Positions 17,962-25,594 of a stretch of DNA of 64,000 nt are shown piece by piece. The notes under the pieces are model-generated. The model saw nothing but the letters and a program-made list of their open reading frames with translations. It searched no databases and was not told the DNA's origin. The DNA lies in NCBI RefSeq assembly GCF_018598175.1, contig NZ_JAHESE010000002.1, positions 372,001 to 436,000 on the forward strand, in the 5' to 3' direction. Made by a program: the position numbers and the translations under genes. Positions within the stretch are counted from its first letter, which is position 1. Every line of letters starts with the position of its first letter. The DNA comes from Dawidia cretensis. Its GTDB lineage: Bacteria > Bacteroidota > Bacteroidia > Cytophagales > Cyclobacteriaceae.

Positions 17962-18036
17962 TCAAACGTTTGAGGTATCTCTAATACATTTCTAAGAATT
18001 TTCTTATGGATTTCTAAGATCGGTCGGCAATTTTTG
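17962..18036 (+). promoter_or_regulatory. Promoter of the ABC/HlyD/TolC operon with four 11-bp-spaced repeats
   Basis: A perfect 12-bp palindrome TCAAACGTTTGA lies at 17962-17973. It is followed by TCTCTAAT (17978), TTTCTAAG (17989), TTTCTTAT (18000) and TTTCTAAG (18011): four same-strand repeats starting exactly 11 bp apart. Ten nt after the last repeat comes AATTTTTG (18029-18036), a -7-like element. OmpR-family regulators bind such repeats on one face of the helix, and a matching array precedes the RND operon at 23164. The implied transcript has a leader of about 140 nt. Confidence 0.6.
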
Positions 18037-18115
18037 CGCGCGTGGATATCCCTGGCATAAAATTTTCAGCCCGGCGGATTGACGCCGATTTAGAATATAA
18101 CAGACAGGGACCGAT

Positions 18116-18158
18116 AGCCCCAGCAGACCGGCTGGCCGACTGCCGGAGCATAGGGGCT
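18116..18158 (+). promoter_or_regulatory. Nested hairpin in the leader of the ABC operon
   Basis: AGCCCC (18116-18121) pairs with GGGGCT (18153-18158), and inside it CCGGC (18128-18132) pairs with GCCGG (18142-18146). The two stems are separated by matching 6-nt arms (AGCAGA and AGCATA), giving a symmetric internal loop, with a 9-nt apical loop. It ends 23 nt before the start codon at 18182, so it could influence translation or message stability. It matches no riboswitch I know. Confidence 0.45.
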
Positions 18159-18181
18159 GACTGGCAGAATTTTCCAAAAGC

Positions 18182-20362
18182 ATGATGACGAACAATTCAA
18201 TCATACGGATACTCCGTGAGGGAGGTCTGTTGCTGAAGCATGACTTCGATCCTACGGCACTGCGCTTCGTGGAGACCAACAACCGATCCTACACCCGCGA
18301 TCAGTTCCTGGAATTCCGGAACGACCTGATCGAGGCCGGTAGCAAAATCCGCATCCTGTTCCTGGAACAACCGCAGCCTGCCGTAGCGCTGCCGGGGTTT
18401 GTAAAGGAAAACCGGTTGCCGACATTGGTGTTTATCGAGCAGCCTCAGGGCCTGGTGCCTATGCTGATGTACTATGAAAAAAAGCGCCTGCGTTATGCGG
18501 TGTTACCGACGGACGAAAAACCTCCCATTATCGGAGAGGTTCCGGACCTGCAACAGTTGTACGGCGACGCGCAGGGTCGGGCCGTTGCGTTCGTGCTCTA
18601 CTCGTATCGCAGTCTGGTGAGCGAATATGCCTACGACGCCGACGCCGTGCCCAGACCGATGCACCCGCTGCGTCGGTTTATACGACTGTTGTCGACCGAA
18701 CGGACGAGCATCCTGTATATATTATTTTATTCCGTTGTCATCGGGCTGACCAGCCTGATCCTGCCGGTGGGCATTCAGAATACCGTCCAGCTGGTGTCGG
18801 GCGGCGTATTCTTCAGCTCTATCTATGTGCTGATCGGAGCCGTGATCCTCGGCATTTTGTTCACAGGCATCCTTCAGGTTGTTCAGATCACGCTGGTGGA
18901 ATACCTGCAGCGGCGCGTATTCACAAAAGCCGCGCTGGAGTTTGCCTTTCGCATTCCGCGCCTGCGGCTGGAATCGATCATGAGCAGCTATGCACCGGAG
19001 CTCGTGAACCGGTTCTTCGATGTGATCACGCTGCAAAAAGGCCTGCCCAAGCTGCTCATTGATCTGACATCCGCCGTTGTACAGATCGTGTTCGGATTAA
19101 TATTGCTGTCGTTGTACCACCCATTTTTTGTGTTTTTCAGCTTCGTCCTGGTGTTGATATTATTTCTCATTTTCCGGCTTACGGGGCCCAGCGCCCTGCG
19201 GTCGTCGATCGACGAATCGAAGTATAAGTATAAAGTGGCGCAATGGCTGGAAGAGCTGGCACGTGCCTTGAACTCGTTTAAGCTGGCGGGCAATACAGAT
19301 ATGCCGATGCGTAAGACGGACACCAACGTCAGTGCGTACCTCAAATATCGCAAGGCGCACTTCCAGGTGTTGATCACGCAGTTTTCATTTGTCGTGGTCT
19401 TCAAGACCGCGATCACGGCTGCGTTGCTGATTATGGGCACGCTGTTGGTGGTCGATCGCCAGATCACACTCGGACAGTTTGTAGCGTCAGAAGTGATCAT
19501 CATTATGCTCCTCAACTCGGTAGAGAAAGTAATCACCTATATGGATGTAGTCTATGATTTGCTCACCGCCGTGGACAAAGTCGCACAGATCACCGACTTG
19601 CCGCTTGAGAAAGTAGGCGGGATAGATTTCCCCCGTCTGACGAACGAAGGGTATGCCGTAGAGATTAAAGGCCTGAAGTATAAATACCCAGGCGCCTCCG
19701 TTTACGCTTTGCAGGGCGTGGATCTGGCGATCCGCCCGGGAGAACGCATCTGTATCGCCGGTCCCGGCAATGCAGGCAAAACAACACTTACCAACCTCGT
19801 GGCGGGCATCCACTCCGACTACGAAGGCATCATCACCATCAATCACTACTCGCTGCGCGACCTCGATATCCGCCATCTCCGCGACAGCATTGCCAAGAAT
19901 ATTTCACCGGAAGATATCTTTGATGGCACGCTCCTCGACAACATCACGTTAGGGAATCCTACACGTACCGTTGAAGACGCCATCACAGCGATTCGCGCGG
20001 TGCATCTGGAAGACGAGATTAACCGGCTGCCCGAAGGCCTGAGTACACACATTGTAAGCGGCGGCAAAGGTTTCTCGAGTTCGTTCATTCATAAGCTCAT
20101 CCTGGCGCGCTGCCTTGCCAAGAAACCGTCGCTCATCATCCTGAACGACTTCTTTTCCAGCCTCAAGCGGCAGCACAAGCTGGAGGTGTTGCAATCTGTG
20201 ATGGACGAACGTTCGCCGTGGACACTCATTGCCGTGTCGAACGATCCGCTGGTGATGGCCGCATGCGACCGCGTCGTTTTGCTCTACGATGGCCGCATCT
20301 CCGACGCGGGATCTTTCAGCGAGCTGCAAAAAAGAGGCACGATCAATCAATACATCGAATAA
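18182..20362 (+). CDS. Type-I-secretion-like ABC transporter with degenerate ATPase domain
   Basis: A 726-residue permease-ATPase fusion. Residues 1-~165 form a cytoplasmic domain with the outline of a C39-peptidase-like domain (LPTLVFIEQPQG, RLRYAVLPTD, VAFVLYS) but no catalytic Cys. About six membrane helices span ~172-460 and an ATPase domain ~487-726. Walker A is intact (GPGNAGKTT, 527-535). Elsewhere the catalytic motifs are lost: Q-loop Gln is Ser575, the LSGGQ signature is FSSSF (631-635), the Glu after Walker B Asp656 is Phe657, and the switch His is Asn687. It may bind but should hardly hydrolyse ATP. HlyD- and TolC-type genes follow at 8-10 bp spacing. The start could also be the next codon, 18185. 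Confidence 0.85.
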   Translation: MMTNNSIIRILREGGLLLKHDFDPTALRFVETNNRSYTRDQFLEFRNDLIEAGSKIRILFLEQPQPAVALPGFVKENRLPTLVFIEQPQGLVPMLMYYEKKRLRYAVLPTDEKPPIIGEVPDLQQLYGDAQGRAVAFVLYSYRSLVSEYAYDADAVPRPMHPLRRFIRLLSTERTSILYILFYSVVIGLTSLILPVGIQNTVQLVSGGVFFSSIYVLIGAVILGILFTGILQVVQITLVEYLQRRVFTKAALEFAFRIPRLRLESIMSSYAPELVNRFFDVITLQKGLPKLLIDLTSAVVQIVFGLILLSLYHPFFVFFSFVLVLILFLIFRLTGPSALRSSIDESKYKYKVAQWLEELARALNSFKLAGNTDMPMRKTDTNVSAYLKYRKAHFQVLITQFSFVVVFKTAITAALLIMGTLLVVDRQITLGQFVASEVIIIMLLNSVEKVITYMDVVYDLLTAVDKVAQITDLPLEKVGGIDFPRLTNEGYAVEIKGLKYKYPGASVYALQGVDLAIRPGERICIAGPGNAGKTTLTNLVAGIHSDYEGIITINHYSLRDLDIRHLRDSIAKNISPEDIFDGTLLDNITLGNPTRTVEDAITAIRAVHLEDEINRLPEGLSTHIVSGGKGFSSSFIHKLILARCLAKKPSLIILNDFFSSLKRQHKLEVLQSVMDERSPWTLIAVSNDPLVMAACDRVVLLYDGRISDAGSFSELQKRGTINQYIE

Positions 20363-20369
20363 CAGCGTT

Positions 20370-21662
20370 ATGATGAAATTATCCGATCAGGACGTAGGTC
20401 CGCTCATCCAGGCCGAGAACCGATACGCGCTGCGCGCGCTGGAAACACCGCGCGCCGGAGCCATACTGGCCCGTTGTCTGCTGGCGGTAGCCGCCATCCT
20501 GGTGCTGTTCATGTTTCTGCCGTGGCGGCAGAACATCCGCGGTACCGGCAAGGTAACCGCGCTCAGCCCGGCACACCGGCCCCAGACGGTACAGGCTGTC
20601 ATTGCCGGCCAGATACAACGGTGGCACATACAGGAAGGCCAGTACGTGCACGCCGGTGATACGATCGTCACCATTCGCGAGGTCAAGGAAAAATACTTTG
20701 ACCCACAGCTCCTCGAGCGCCTGCAGGAGCAGCTTGCAGCCAAAAAGAGCGGCCTGGTGGCGAAGCGGGAAAAGGCCGATGCCCTGCGCCGGCAAATCTT
20801 GGCCCTGCAACAAAGCCGCGACCGCAAAATCGAGCAATCGAAGGCGAAGCTGGAAGCCGAGCGTGTGAAGTTCCGGAACGCCGAGAACCAATATCAGCGA
20901 AACAAAAAGCTTTACGAGGCCGGCAACATTCCGCTCACCAAGTTCCAGGAGATCACTTATAAATACGAAGGCAGTGTGGCCGATTACCAAACCGCCCAGG
21001 TAGAGATCGAACGCCTGCGTGCCGAATATGAGGAGAAGATCAACAAGTCGCATGCAGACCTCAACGCCACCGAAGCGGATATCTTCGACAGTGAAGGGGA
21101 AATTTCGAAGCTCACCAACGAATACGCCAACACCCGCATCCGCAATGAGCAATACCAGATCACTACGGCGCAGTCCGGCTACGTAGTGCGCGCCATGAAA
21201 GCAGGCATTGGTGAAACCATCAAAGAAGGCGATGCCGTTTGTACCGTGATGCCCGAGGCCAGCGACCTGGCCGTGGAAATGTATGTCAAAGCCATGGACA
21301 TCCCGCTGATCAGCAAGGACCGCCAGGTGCGCATCGAGTTCGACGGCTGGCCCGCGCTGCAATTTTCCGGATGGCCCAGTGTATCCGTCGGTACCTTTGG
21401 TGGTACGGTCAGGGTAATAGACTACTTCAGTGCCGAGCCCGGTACGTTCCGCATTCTGGTCGTTCCCGACAACCGCGACGAAGCCTGGCCGCAGCAGCTG
21501 CGCATGGGCTCCGGCGCACGCGGTTGGGTGATGCTGGACAATGTCCCTGTGTGGTATGAAATCTGGCGTCAACTGAACGGCTTCCCGCCGAGTTTATATG
21601 AGGCGCCGTTGGATCAGGCCCTGCCGGCCAGGAGCGGCACCGGCACCAAAGAAAAAAAATAA
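20370..21662 (+). CDS. HlyD-family membrane-fusion (adaptor) protein
   Basis: A 430-residue adaptor. A single membrane helix (~33-53, ending FLPWRQ) is followed by the NIRGTGKVTA strand typical of HlyD proteins, a split lipoyl domain (VIAGQIQRWHIQEGQYVHAG and SGYVVRAMKAGIGETIKEGD), a long alpha-helical hairpin (~120-270) rich in Lys/Glu/Gln with heptad character, and a C-terminal beta-barrel. It would link the inner-membrane ABC protein to the TolC-like channel. An upstream in-frame start would overlap the ABC gene by 74 nt; the ATG at 20370, 8 bp after that gene's stop, begins the real N-terminus (MMKLSDQD). Confidence 0.88.
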   Translation: MMKLSDQDVGPLIQAENRYALRALETPRAGAILARCLLAVAAILVLFMFLPWRQNIRGTGKVTALSPAHRPQTVQAVIAGQIQRWHIQEGQYVHAGDTIVTIREVKEKYFDPQLLERLQEQLAAKKSGLVAKREKADALRRQILALQQSRDRKIEQSKAKLEAERVKFRNAENQYQRNKKLYEAGNIPLTKFQEITYKYEGSVADYQTAQVEIERLRAEYEEKINKSHADLNATEADIFDSEGEISKLTNEYANTRIRNEQYQITTAQSGYVVRAMKAGIGETIKEGDAVCTVMPEASDLAVEMYVKAMDIPLISKDRQVRIEFDGWPALQFSGWPSVSVGTFGGTVRVIDYFSAEPGTFRILVVPDNRDEAWPQQLRMGSGARGWVMLDNVPVWYEIWRQLNGFPPSLYEAPLDQALPARSGTGTKEKK

Positions 21663-21672
21663 CAGCCATACT

Positions 21673-23124
21673 ATGCGAAGCATCTGCTCCTTGGTTCTGT
21701 TCTTCGTCGTATACCTGGCTACCGCGCAGGCACCCAGCGACTCGCTCTTTCACTTGCCCGACAGTGCCCGGCCGTTCACGCTGGAGAACTTTTACGAAGT
21801 TATTCTCCGCCATCATCCGGTCGCGCGTCAGGCGAACCTGCTCCCCGAGATGGCACGCCAGGAAATCCGCCTTGCCCGCGGTCACTTCGATCCCAAGCTG
21901 GAAGCAAGTTATTTGTTGAAGCAATACAATGGCACGGAATATTACCGTCTCTTTGATGCCACGCTGAAGGCGCCTACCCGCTCGCCTGTCACCCCCTTCG
22001 TCGGCCTCGAGCGCAACACCGGGGAGCAACTCAATCCGGAGCACTATATCTCAAGCGAGTACGACTATAAACAACTCTACGCAGGCATCACGCTGCCATT
22101 GGGGCAGGGTTTGCTTACAGATGACCGCCGCACGGCACTGCGGCAGGCGGAGTTGTTCCGTACCCTGATGGAAGCGGAGCAGGTCAAGATAATCAACAAG
22201 CTTTTGCTCGATGCGGCCAAAACGTATTGGAGCTGGTACCACAGCTACTACAACTACCGGCTCGCAACCAATACTCTTTCCGTTGCTGAGGAAATCTTCC
22301 GACGCACCAGGAGCAACTTTGAAGGTGGCGAAGTCGCCCCCGTCGACACCGTCCAGGCGAAGATCACCTACCTGGAGCGCGCCGTCAGCCGTCAGGAGGC
22401 CTACACCCACTATCTCAATAATGGACTGGCTGTATCAGCCTTCCTTTGGGACAGCCTTCGAAACCCCGTCGAGCTTCTGCCGCACCATGTGCCCGTGCAG
22501 GAGACCGCCGTCTTTATACTGACCCCCGCGGCATTGCAGGAGCTACTGGATCAGGCAAAAACCAATCACCCCGAGCTTCGCAAGCTCAACGTAAAATTGC
22601 AGCAGCTCACCTATGACCAGCAACTGGCAAAGGAGTTTCTCAAGCCAAAACTGACTGTATCCTACTATATGCTCAATCAGCCGTTCAATCCGGAGGGTGC
22701 TTCGAACGCCTTTACATTCAACGACAATTTCAAGCTCGGCGTCGACTTTTCATTCCCCATCTTCCTGCGCAAGGAGCGGTCCAAGGTTGCGCAGTTCAGG
22801 CTGAAGATAGGCAATACAGAATACGACCGTGAGCTCACGTCGCGGCAAATCGTGAACGACCTGATGGCAGCGTACAACCAGCTTGCCAATAACGGCATCG
22901 TGTTACAACAGCAACAACAGATGGTCGAACATTACCATCGGCTCATGGGCGCCGAATTGACAAACCTGGAAAATGGCGAAAGCGATCTGTTCAAGATCAA
23001 CGTTCAGCAGGAAAAACTGTTCCAGGCCGAGTCAAAACTCATCAAGACAATGGCCGAATACGAAAAACAAAAAGCAGTTCTCTATTGGTCCGCTGGCGTT
23101 CGGCCGCTGCAGAAACCAGAATGA
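21673..23124 (+). CDS. TolC-family outer-membrane channel (type-I-like operon)
   Basis: A 483-residue protein with signal peptide MRSICSLVLFFVVYLATAQ, then two related long alpha-helical halves interrupted by short beta-strands, as in OEP/TolC channels (FYEVILRHHPVARQA, GGEVAPVDTVQAKITYLERA, YNQLANNGIVLQQQQQMVEH, GESDLFKINVQQEKLFQAES). It is the third gene of the ABC-HlyD-TolC set, 10 bp after the HlyD gene. The start at 21673 is preferred over an earlier in-frame one because it begins the signal peptide. It would form the outer-membrane exit duct. Confidence 0.85.
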   Translation: MRSICSLVLFFVVYLATAQAPSDSLFHLPDSARPFTLENFYEVILRHHPVARQANLLPEMARQEIRLARGHFDPKLEASYLLKQYNGTEYYRLFDATLKAPTRSPVTPFVGLERNTGEQLNPEHYISSEYDYKQLYAGITLPLGQGLLTDDRRTALRQAELFRTLMEAEQVKIINKLLLDAAKTYWSWYHSYYNYRLATNTLSVAEEIFRRTRSNFEGGEVAPVDTVQAKITYLERAVSRQEAYTHYLNNGLAVSAFLWDSLRNPVELLPHHVPVQETAVFILTPAALQELLDQAKTNHPELRKLNVKLQQLTYDQQLAKEFLKPKLTVSYYMLNQPFNPEGASNAFTFNDNFKLGVDFSFPIFLRKERSKVAQFRLKIGNTEYDRELTSRQIVNDLMAAYNQLANNGIVLQQQQQMVEHYHRLMGAELTNLENGESDLFKINVQQEKLFQAESKLIKTMAEYEKQKAVLYWSAGVRPLQKPE

Positions 23125-23163
23125 GTGTGCGTACGCAGAGATAAAAACCGCATTAAAAAAGAT

Positions 23164-23223
23164 CGTTTAAGCTTCTTTTAAGCCCGCCTTTAAGGCCCCC
23201 TAAAGTTCACGCCCGTTCTTTTG
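23164..23223 (+). promoter_or_regulatory. Promoter of the RND efflux operon with four ~11-bp-spaced repeats
   Basis: TTTAAG occurs at 23166, 23177 and 23189, followed by CTAAAG at 23200: four same-strand repeats with spacings of 11, 12 and 11 bp. Ten nt after the last comes TTCTTTTG (23216-23223), fitting the nnTTTG part of the -7 element. Repeat core (TYTAAG), number, spacing and 10-nt distance to the -7 element all match the array before the ABC operon at 17978-18036. The repeats cover the -33 region, a position suited to an activator of the OmpR family. Confidence 0.6.
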
Positions 23224-23247
23224 TATGAAAAACAACAAAAGAAAAAG

Positions 23248-24501
23248 ATGCGTGTATTGCTGGTGTCCTTCATCTGTTTGCTAACCGTTACGAATCTTCA
23301 CGGCCAGGACACCCTGCGAATTTCCTTGCAACAGGCCGACAGCCTGCTGATGGTCCGTAACCTGTCGCTCATAGCCTCTAAATATGAAGTGGACATGGCC
23401 GACGCCCGCAAGGTACAGGAAAAGCTCTTTACCAATCCCGAGCTATCCACCGAATGGAGCCTCTATAATCCGTCATTAGGAAAATGGCTTGATGTGGGCT
23501 CCAACGGCCAGAAGATTATCCAGCTTGAAAAAGTGTTTCGCATCGCCGGCCAGCGCAAGGCGTCCATTCGCCTGGCCGAAGAAGAAAAGAACCTGACGCA
23601 GTGGCAGTATTACGAGCTGGCCCGCAGCCTCAAATACGAGCTGCACGTCACTTACTACCGCTTTTACTTTCTGAACAACGCAATCACCAATATTATCTCG
23701 CGCCTCACACTGCTCAAAAACCTCATTTCGATCTACGAAGAGCAATACGCCAAAGGCAACATCTCGCTGCAGGAATTGACCCGCCTCAAGTCGGTATACT
23801 TCGAGATCAACAACCAGGTAAACGAAACCCGTACTGAGCTGGTCCGCCTCGAACAAACGCTGCAGCTGCTCCTGGCTGACGACCGTCCCGTCGTGCCGGT
23901 GCCGGCGGTAACGGAAAGTATACTGGGCGTATTGCCTGTCGCCACATTGCCGGAGCTGATGAGCCGCTCGTTGGAAAATCGCCCCGAGATTCAGGCGGCC
24001 AAAAGCGTAGAGAACCAGCGGGCGTTACAATATTCACTCGAACGTAAGAACGGCATACCCAACCTGACGGCCGGCGGTGTCTACGATCAGGCGGGCAGCT
24101 ATGTAAACAACTATACCGCCTTGCAGCTCGGGTTGCAGATTCCGCTCTTTAACCGTAACCAGGGCCGCATACAAGAAGCCAGGCTGGGCGTGGCCCAGTC
24201 CAAAGTACTGCTGCAATCCAAACAACAGGAAGTCACACGCGAGGTAGAGTCAGCGTGGAAAATCTTCCAGTTGCTCGACGCCCAATATAAAGCTGTGGGC
24301 ACCGACTTTGAAGGACAGCTGGACTTGCTCAGCAAGGGACTGGTCAGCAACTACAGCAAAAACAACCTTTCGCTGTTGGAGTTTACCGACATGTTTGAGT
24401 CCTATAACTCCAGCATCATCGAGCTGAATCAATTAAAGGCAGATTTAACCAAATCGTATGAAGAACTTAACTATGCTGTCGGTGAAGACCTGCAACGGTA
24501 A
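23248..24501 (+). CDS. TolC-family outer-membrane channel of RND efflux system (CusC/CzcC-like)
   Basis: A 417-residue protein with signal peptide MRVLLVSFICLLTVTNLHGQ. It has the OEP layout of heavy-metal CzcC/CusC channels: QQADSLLMVRNLSLIASKYEV, two helical hairpins, YAKGNISLQELTRLKS in the first half and LVSNYSKNNLSLLEFTDMFE in the second. An in-frame TTG at 23221 lies inside the proposed promoter, so the ATG at 23248 is chosen. It overlaps the adaptor gene by 44 nt, which implies one transcript and coupled translation. It provides the outer-membrane duct of the tripartite pump. Confidence 0.85.
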   Translation: MRVLLVSFICLLTVTNLHGQDTLRISLQQADSLLMVRNLSLIASKYEVDMADARKVQEKLFTNPELSTEWSLYNPSLGKWLDVGSNGQKIIQLEKVFRIAGQRKASIRLAEEEKNLTQWQYYELARSLKYELHVTYYRFYFLNNAITNIISRLTLLKNLISIYEEQYAKGNISLQELTRLKSVYFEINNQVNETRTELVRLEQTLQLLLADDRPVVPVPAVTESILGVLPVATLPELMSRSLENRPEIQAAKSVENQRALQYSLERKNGIPNLTAGGVYDQAGSYVNNYTALQLGLQIPLFNRNQGRIQEARLGVAQSKVLLQSKQQEVTREVESAWKIFQLLDAQYKAVGTDFEGQLDLLSKGLVSNYSKNNLSLLEFTDMFESYNSSIIELNQLKADLTKSYEELNYAVGEDLQR

Positions 24502-25585
24502 GCGCAGCACAGCCCTGGCGTCGCTGACGCTGATGGCCGTGCTGGTAGCAGGCTGCCACAAGGAAAGTGTGCAAGATCCCGAAAGCAAGACCTTCGTGCT
24601 GAGCGAGACCATGCTCAAGACCATTACGCTCGACACCGTGCAACAACGACCGGTAAACGGTGCGTTGAACCTCAACGGTAAGATCGTGGCCGACGAAAAC
24701 CGCCTGGTAGAGATCTTTCCGATCGTAGGAGGGAACGTCATCGAGGTCGATGCAGAGCTGGGCGACCAGGTGAAGAAGGGACAGGTGCTGGCCACCATCA
24801 AAAGTAGTGAAGTGGCCGAATACGATCGTCAGCTCATCGACGCCCAGTCCGACGTGCTGGTGGCACAAAAGAACCTCGCCGTAAAACAAGACCTGTATAA
24901 CTCCAAGCTCTCGTCCGACCGTGAGCTGATCTCCGCGCAAAAGGAACTGGAGAAAGCCGAAGCCGGGTTGAAGCGCATCACCGAGACATTCTCGATCTAC
25001 AACTTCAACAAACAATCGGAGTACCGTCTCAAAGCGCCGATCAATGGCTTTATTACCAGTAAAAATATTACCCGCGACATGACGTTGCCCTCGGGCCACA
25101 GCGAGAGTGTCTTCGCCGTTGCCGAGCTGGACGAAGTATGGGCGATTGCCAATGTATACGAAAGCGACATCGCCCGCATTCGCGACGGTATGGATGTGGT
25201 GGTAACAACCATCAGCTATCCCGGCGACCCGATCCGGGGCAAGATCGATAAGATCTTCAGCGTGCTGGATCCCGAGACCAGGACCATGCGCGTCCGCGTC
25301 CGCATACCCAACAAAGACTTCCGTCTGAAGCCCGAAATGCTCGCCTCGGTAAAAGCCATTTACCACGAAAACAAAGCACTGCCCGCCGTACCGGCGTCGG
25401 CCATCATCTTCGACAACAGCCGTCAGTTCGTCATGATCTTTAAAGACCGCTATAACATCGAGACCCGCGAGGTAGAAGTATATAAAACAACCGACGACAC
25501 GGCCTGGCTCAGCGCCGGCGTGCAGCCGGGTGAAGTCGTCATCAGCCACGACCAGCTGTTTATCTACGATGCGCTTAACGACTAG
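24458..25585 (+). CDS. RND efflux periplasmic adaptor, lipoprotein (CusB/CzcB-like)
   Basis: A 375-residue membrane-fusion protein. The signal sequence ends in the lipobox LVAGC, so it is lipid-anchored. The lipoyl halves (VEIFPIVGGNVIEVDAELGD and EYRLKAPINGFITSKNITRD) flank a helical hairpin (~110-180), followed by a beta-barrel (VWAIANVYESDIARI, GKIDKIFSVLDPETRTMRVR) and a membrane-proximal domain. It connects the RND pump to the outer-membrane channel. The start at 24458 overlaps the channel gene by 44 nt; a second ATG at 24473 is possible. No histidine-rich metal-binding extension is present. Confidence 0.88.
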   Translation: MKNLTMLSVKTCNGKRSTALASLTLMAVLVAGCHKESVQDPESKTFVLSETMLKTITLDTVQQRPVNGALNLNGKIVADENRLVEIFPIVGGNVIEVDAELGDQVKKGQVLATIKSSEVAEYDRQLIDAQSDVLVAQKNLAVKQDLYNSKLSSDRELISAQKELEKAEAGLKRITETFSIYNFNKQSEYRLKAPINGFITSKNITRDMTLPSGHSESVFAVAELDEVWAIANVYESDIARIRDGMDVVVTTISYPGDPIRGKIDKIFSVLDPETRTMRVRVRIPNKDFRLKPEMLASVKAIYHENKALPAVPASAIIFDNSRQFVMIFKDRYNIETREVEVYKTTDDTAWLSAGVQPGEVVISHDQLFIYDALND

Positions 25586-25594
25586 GAGGGAAGC

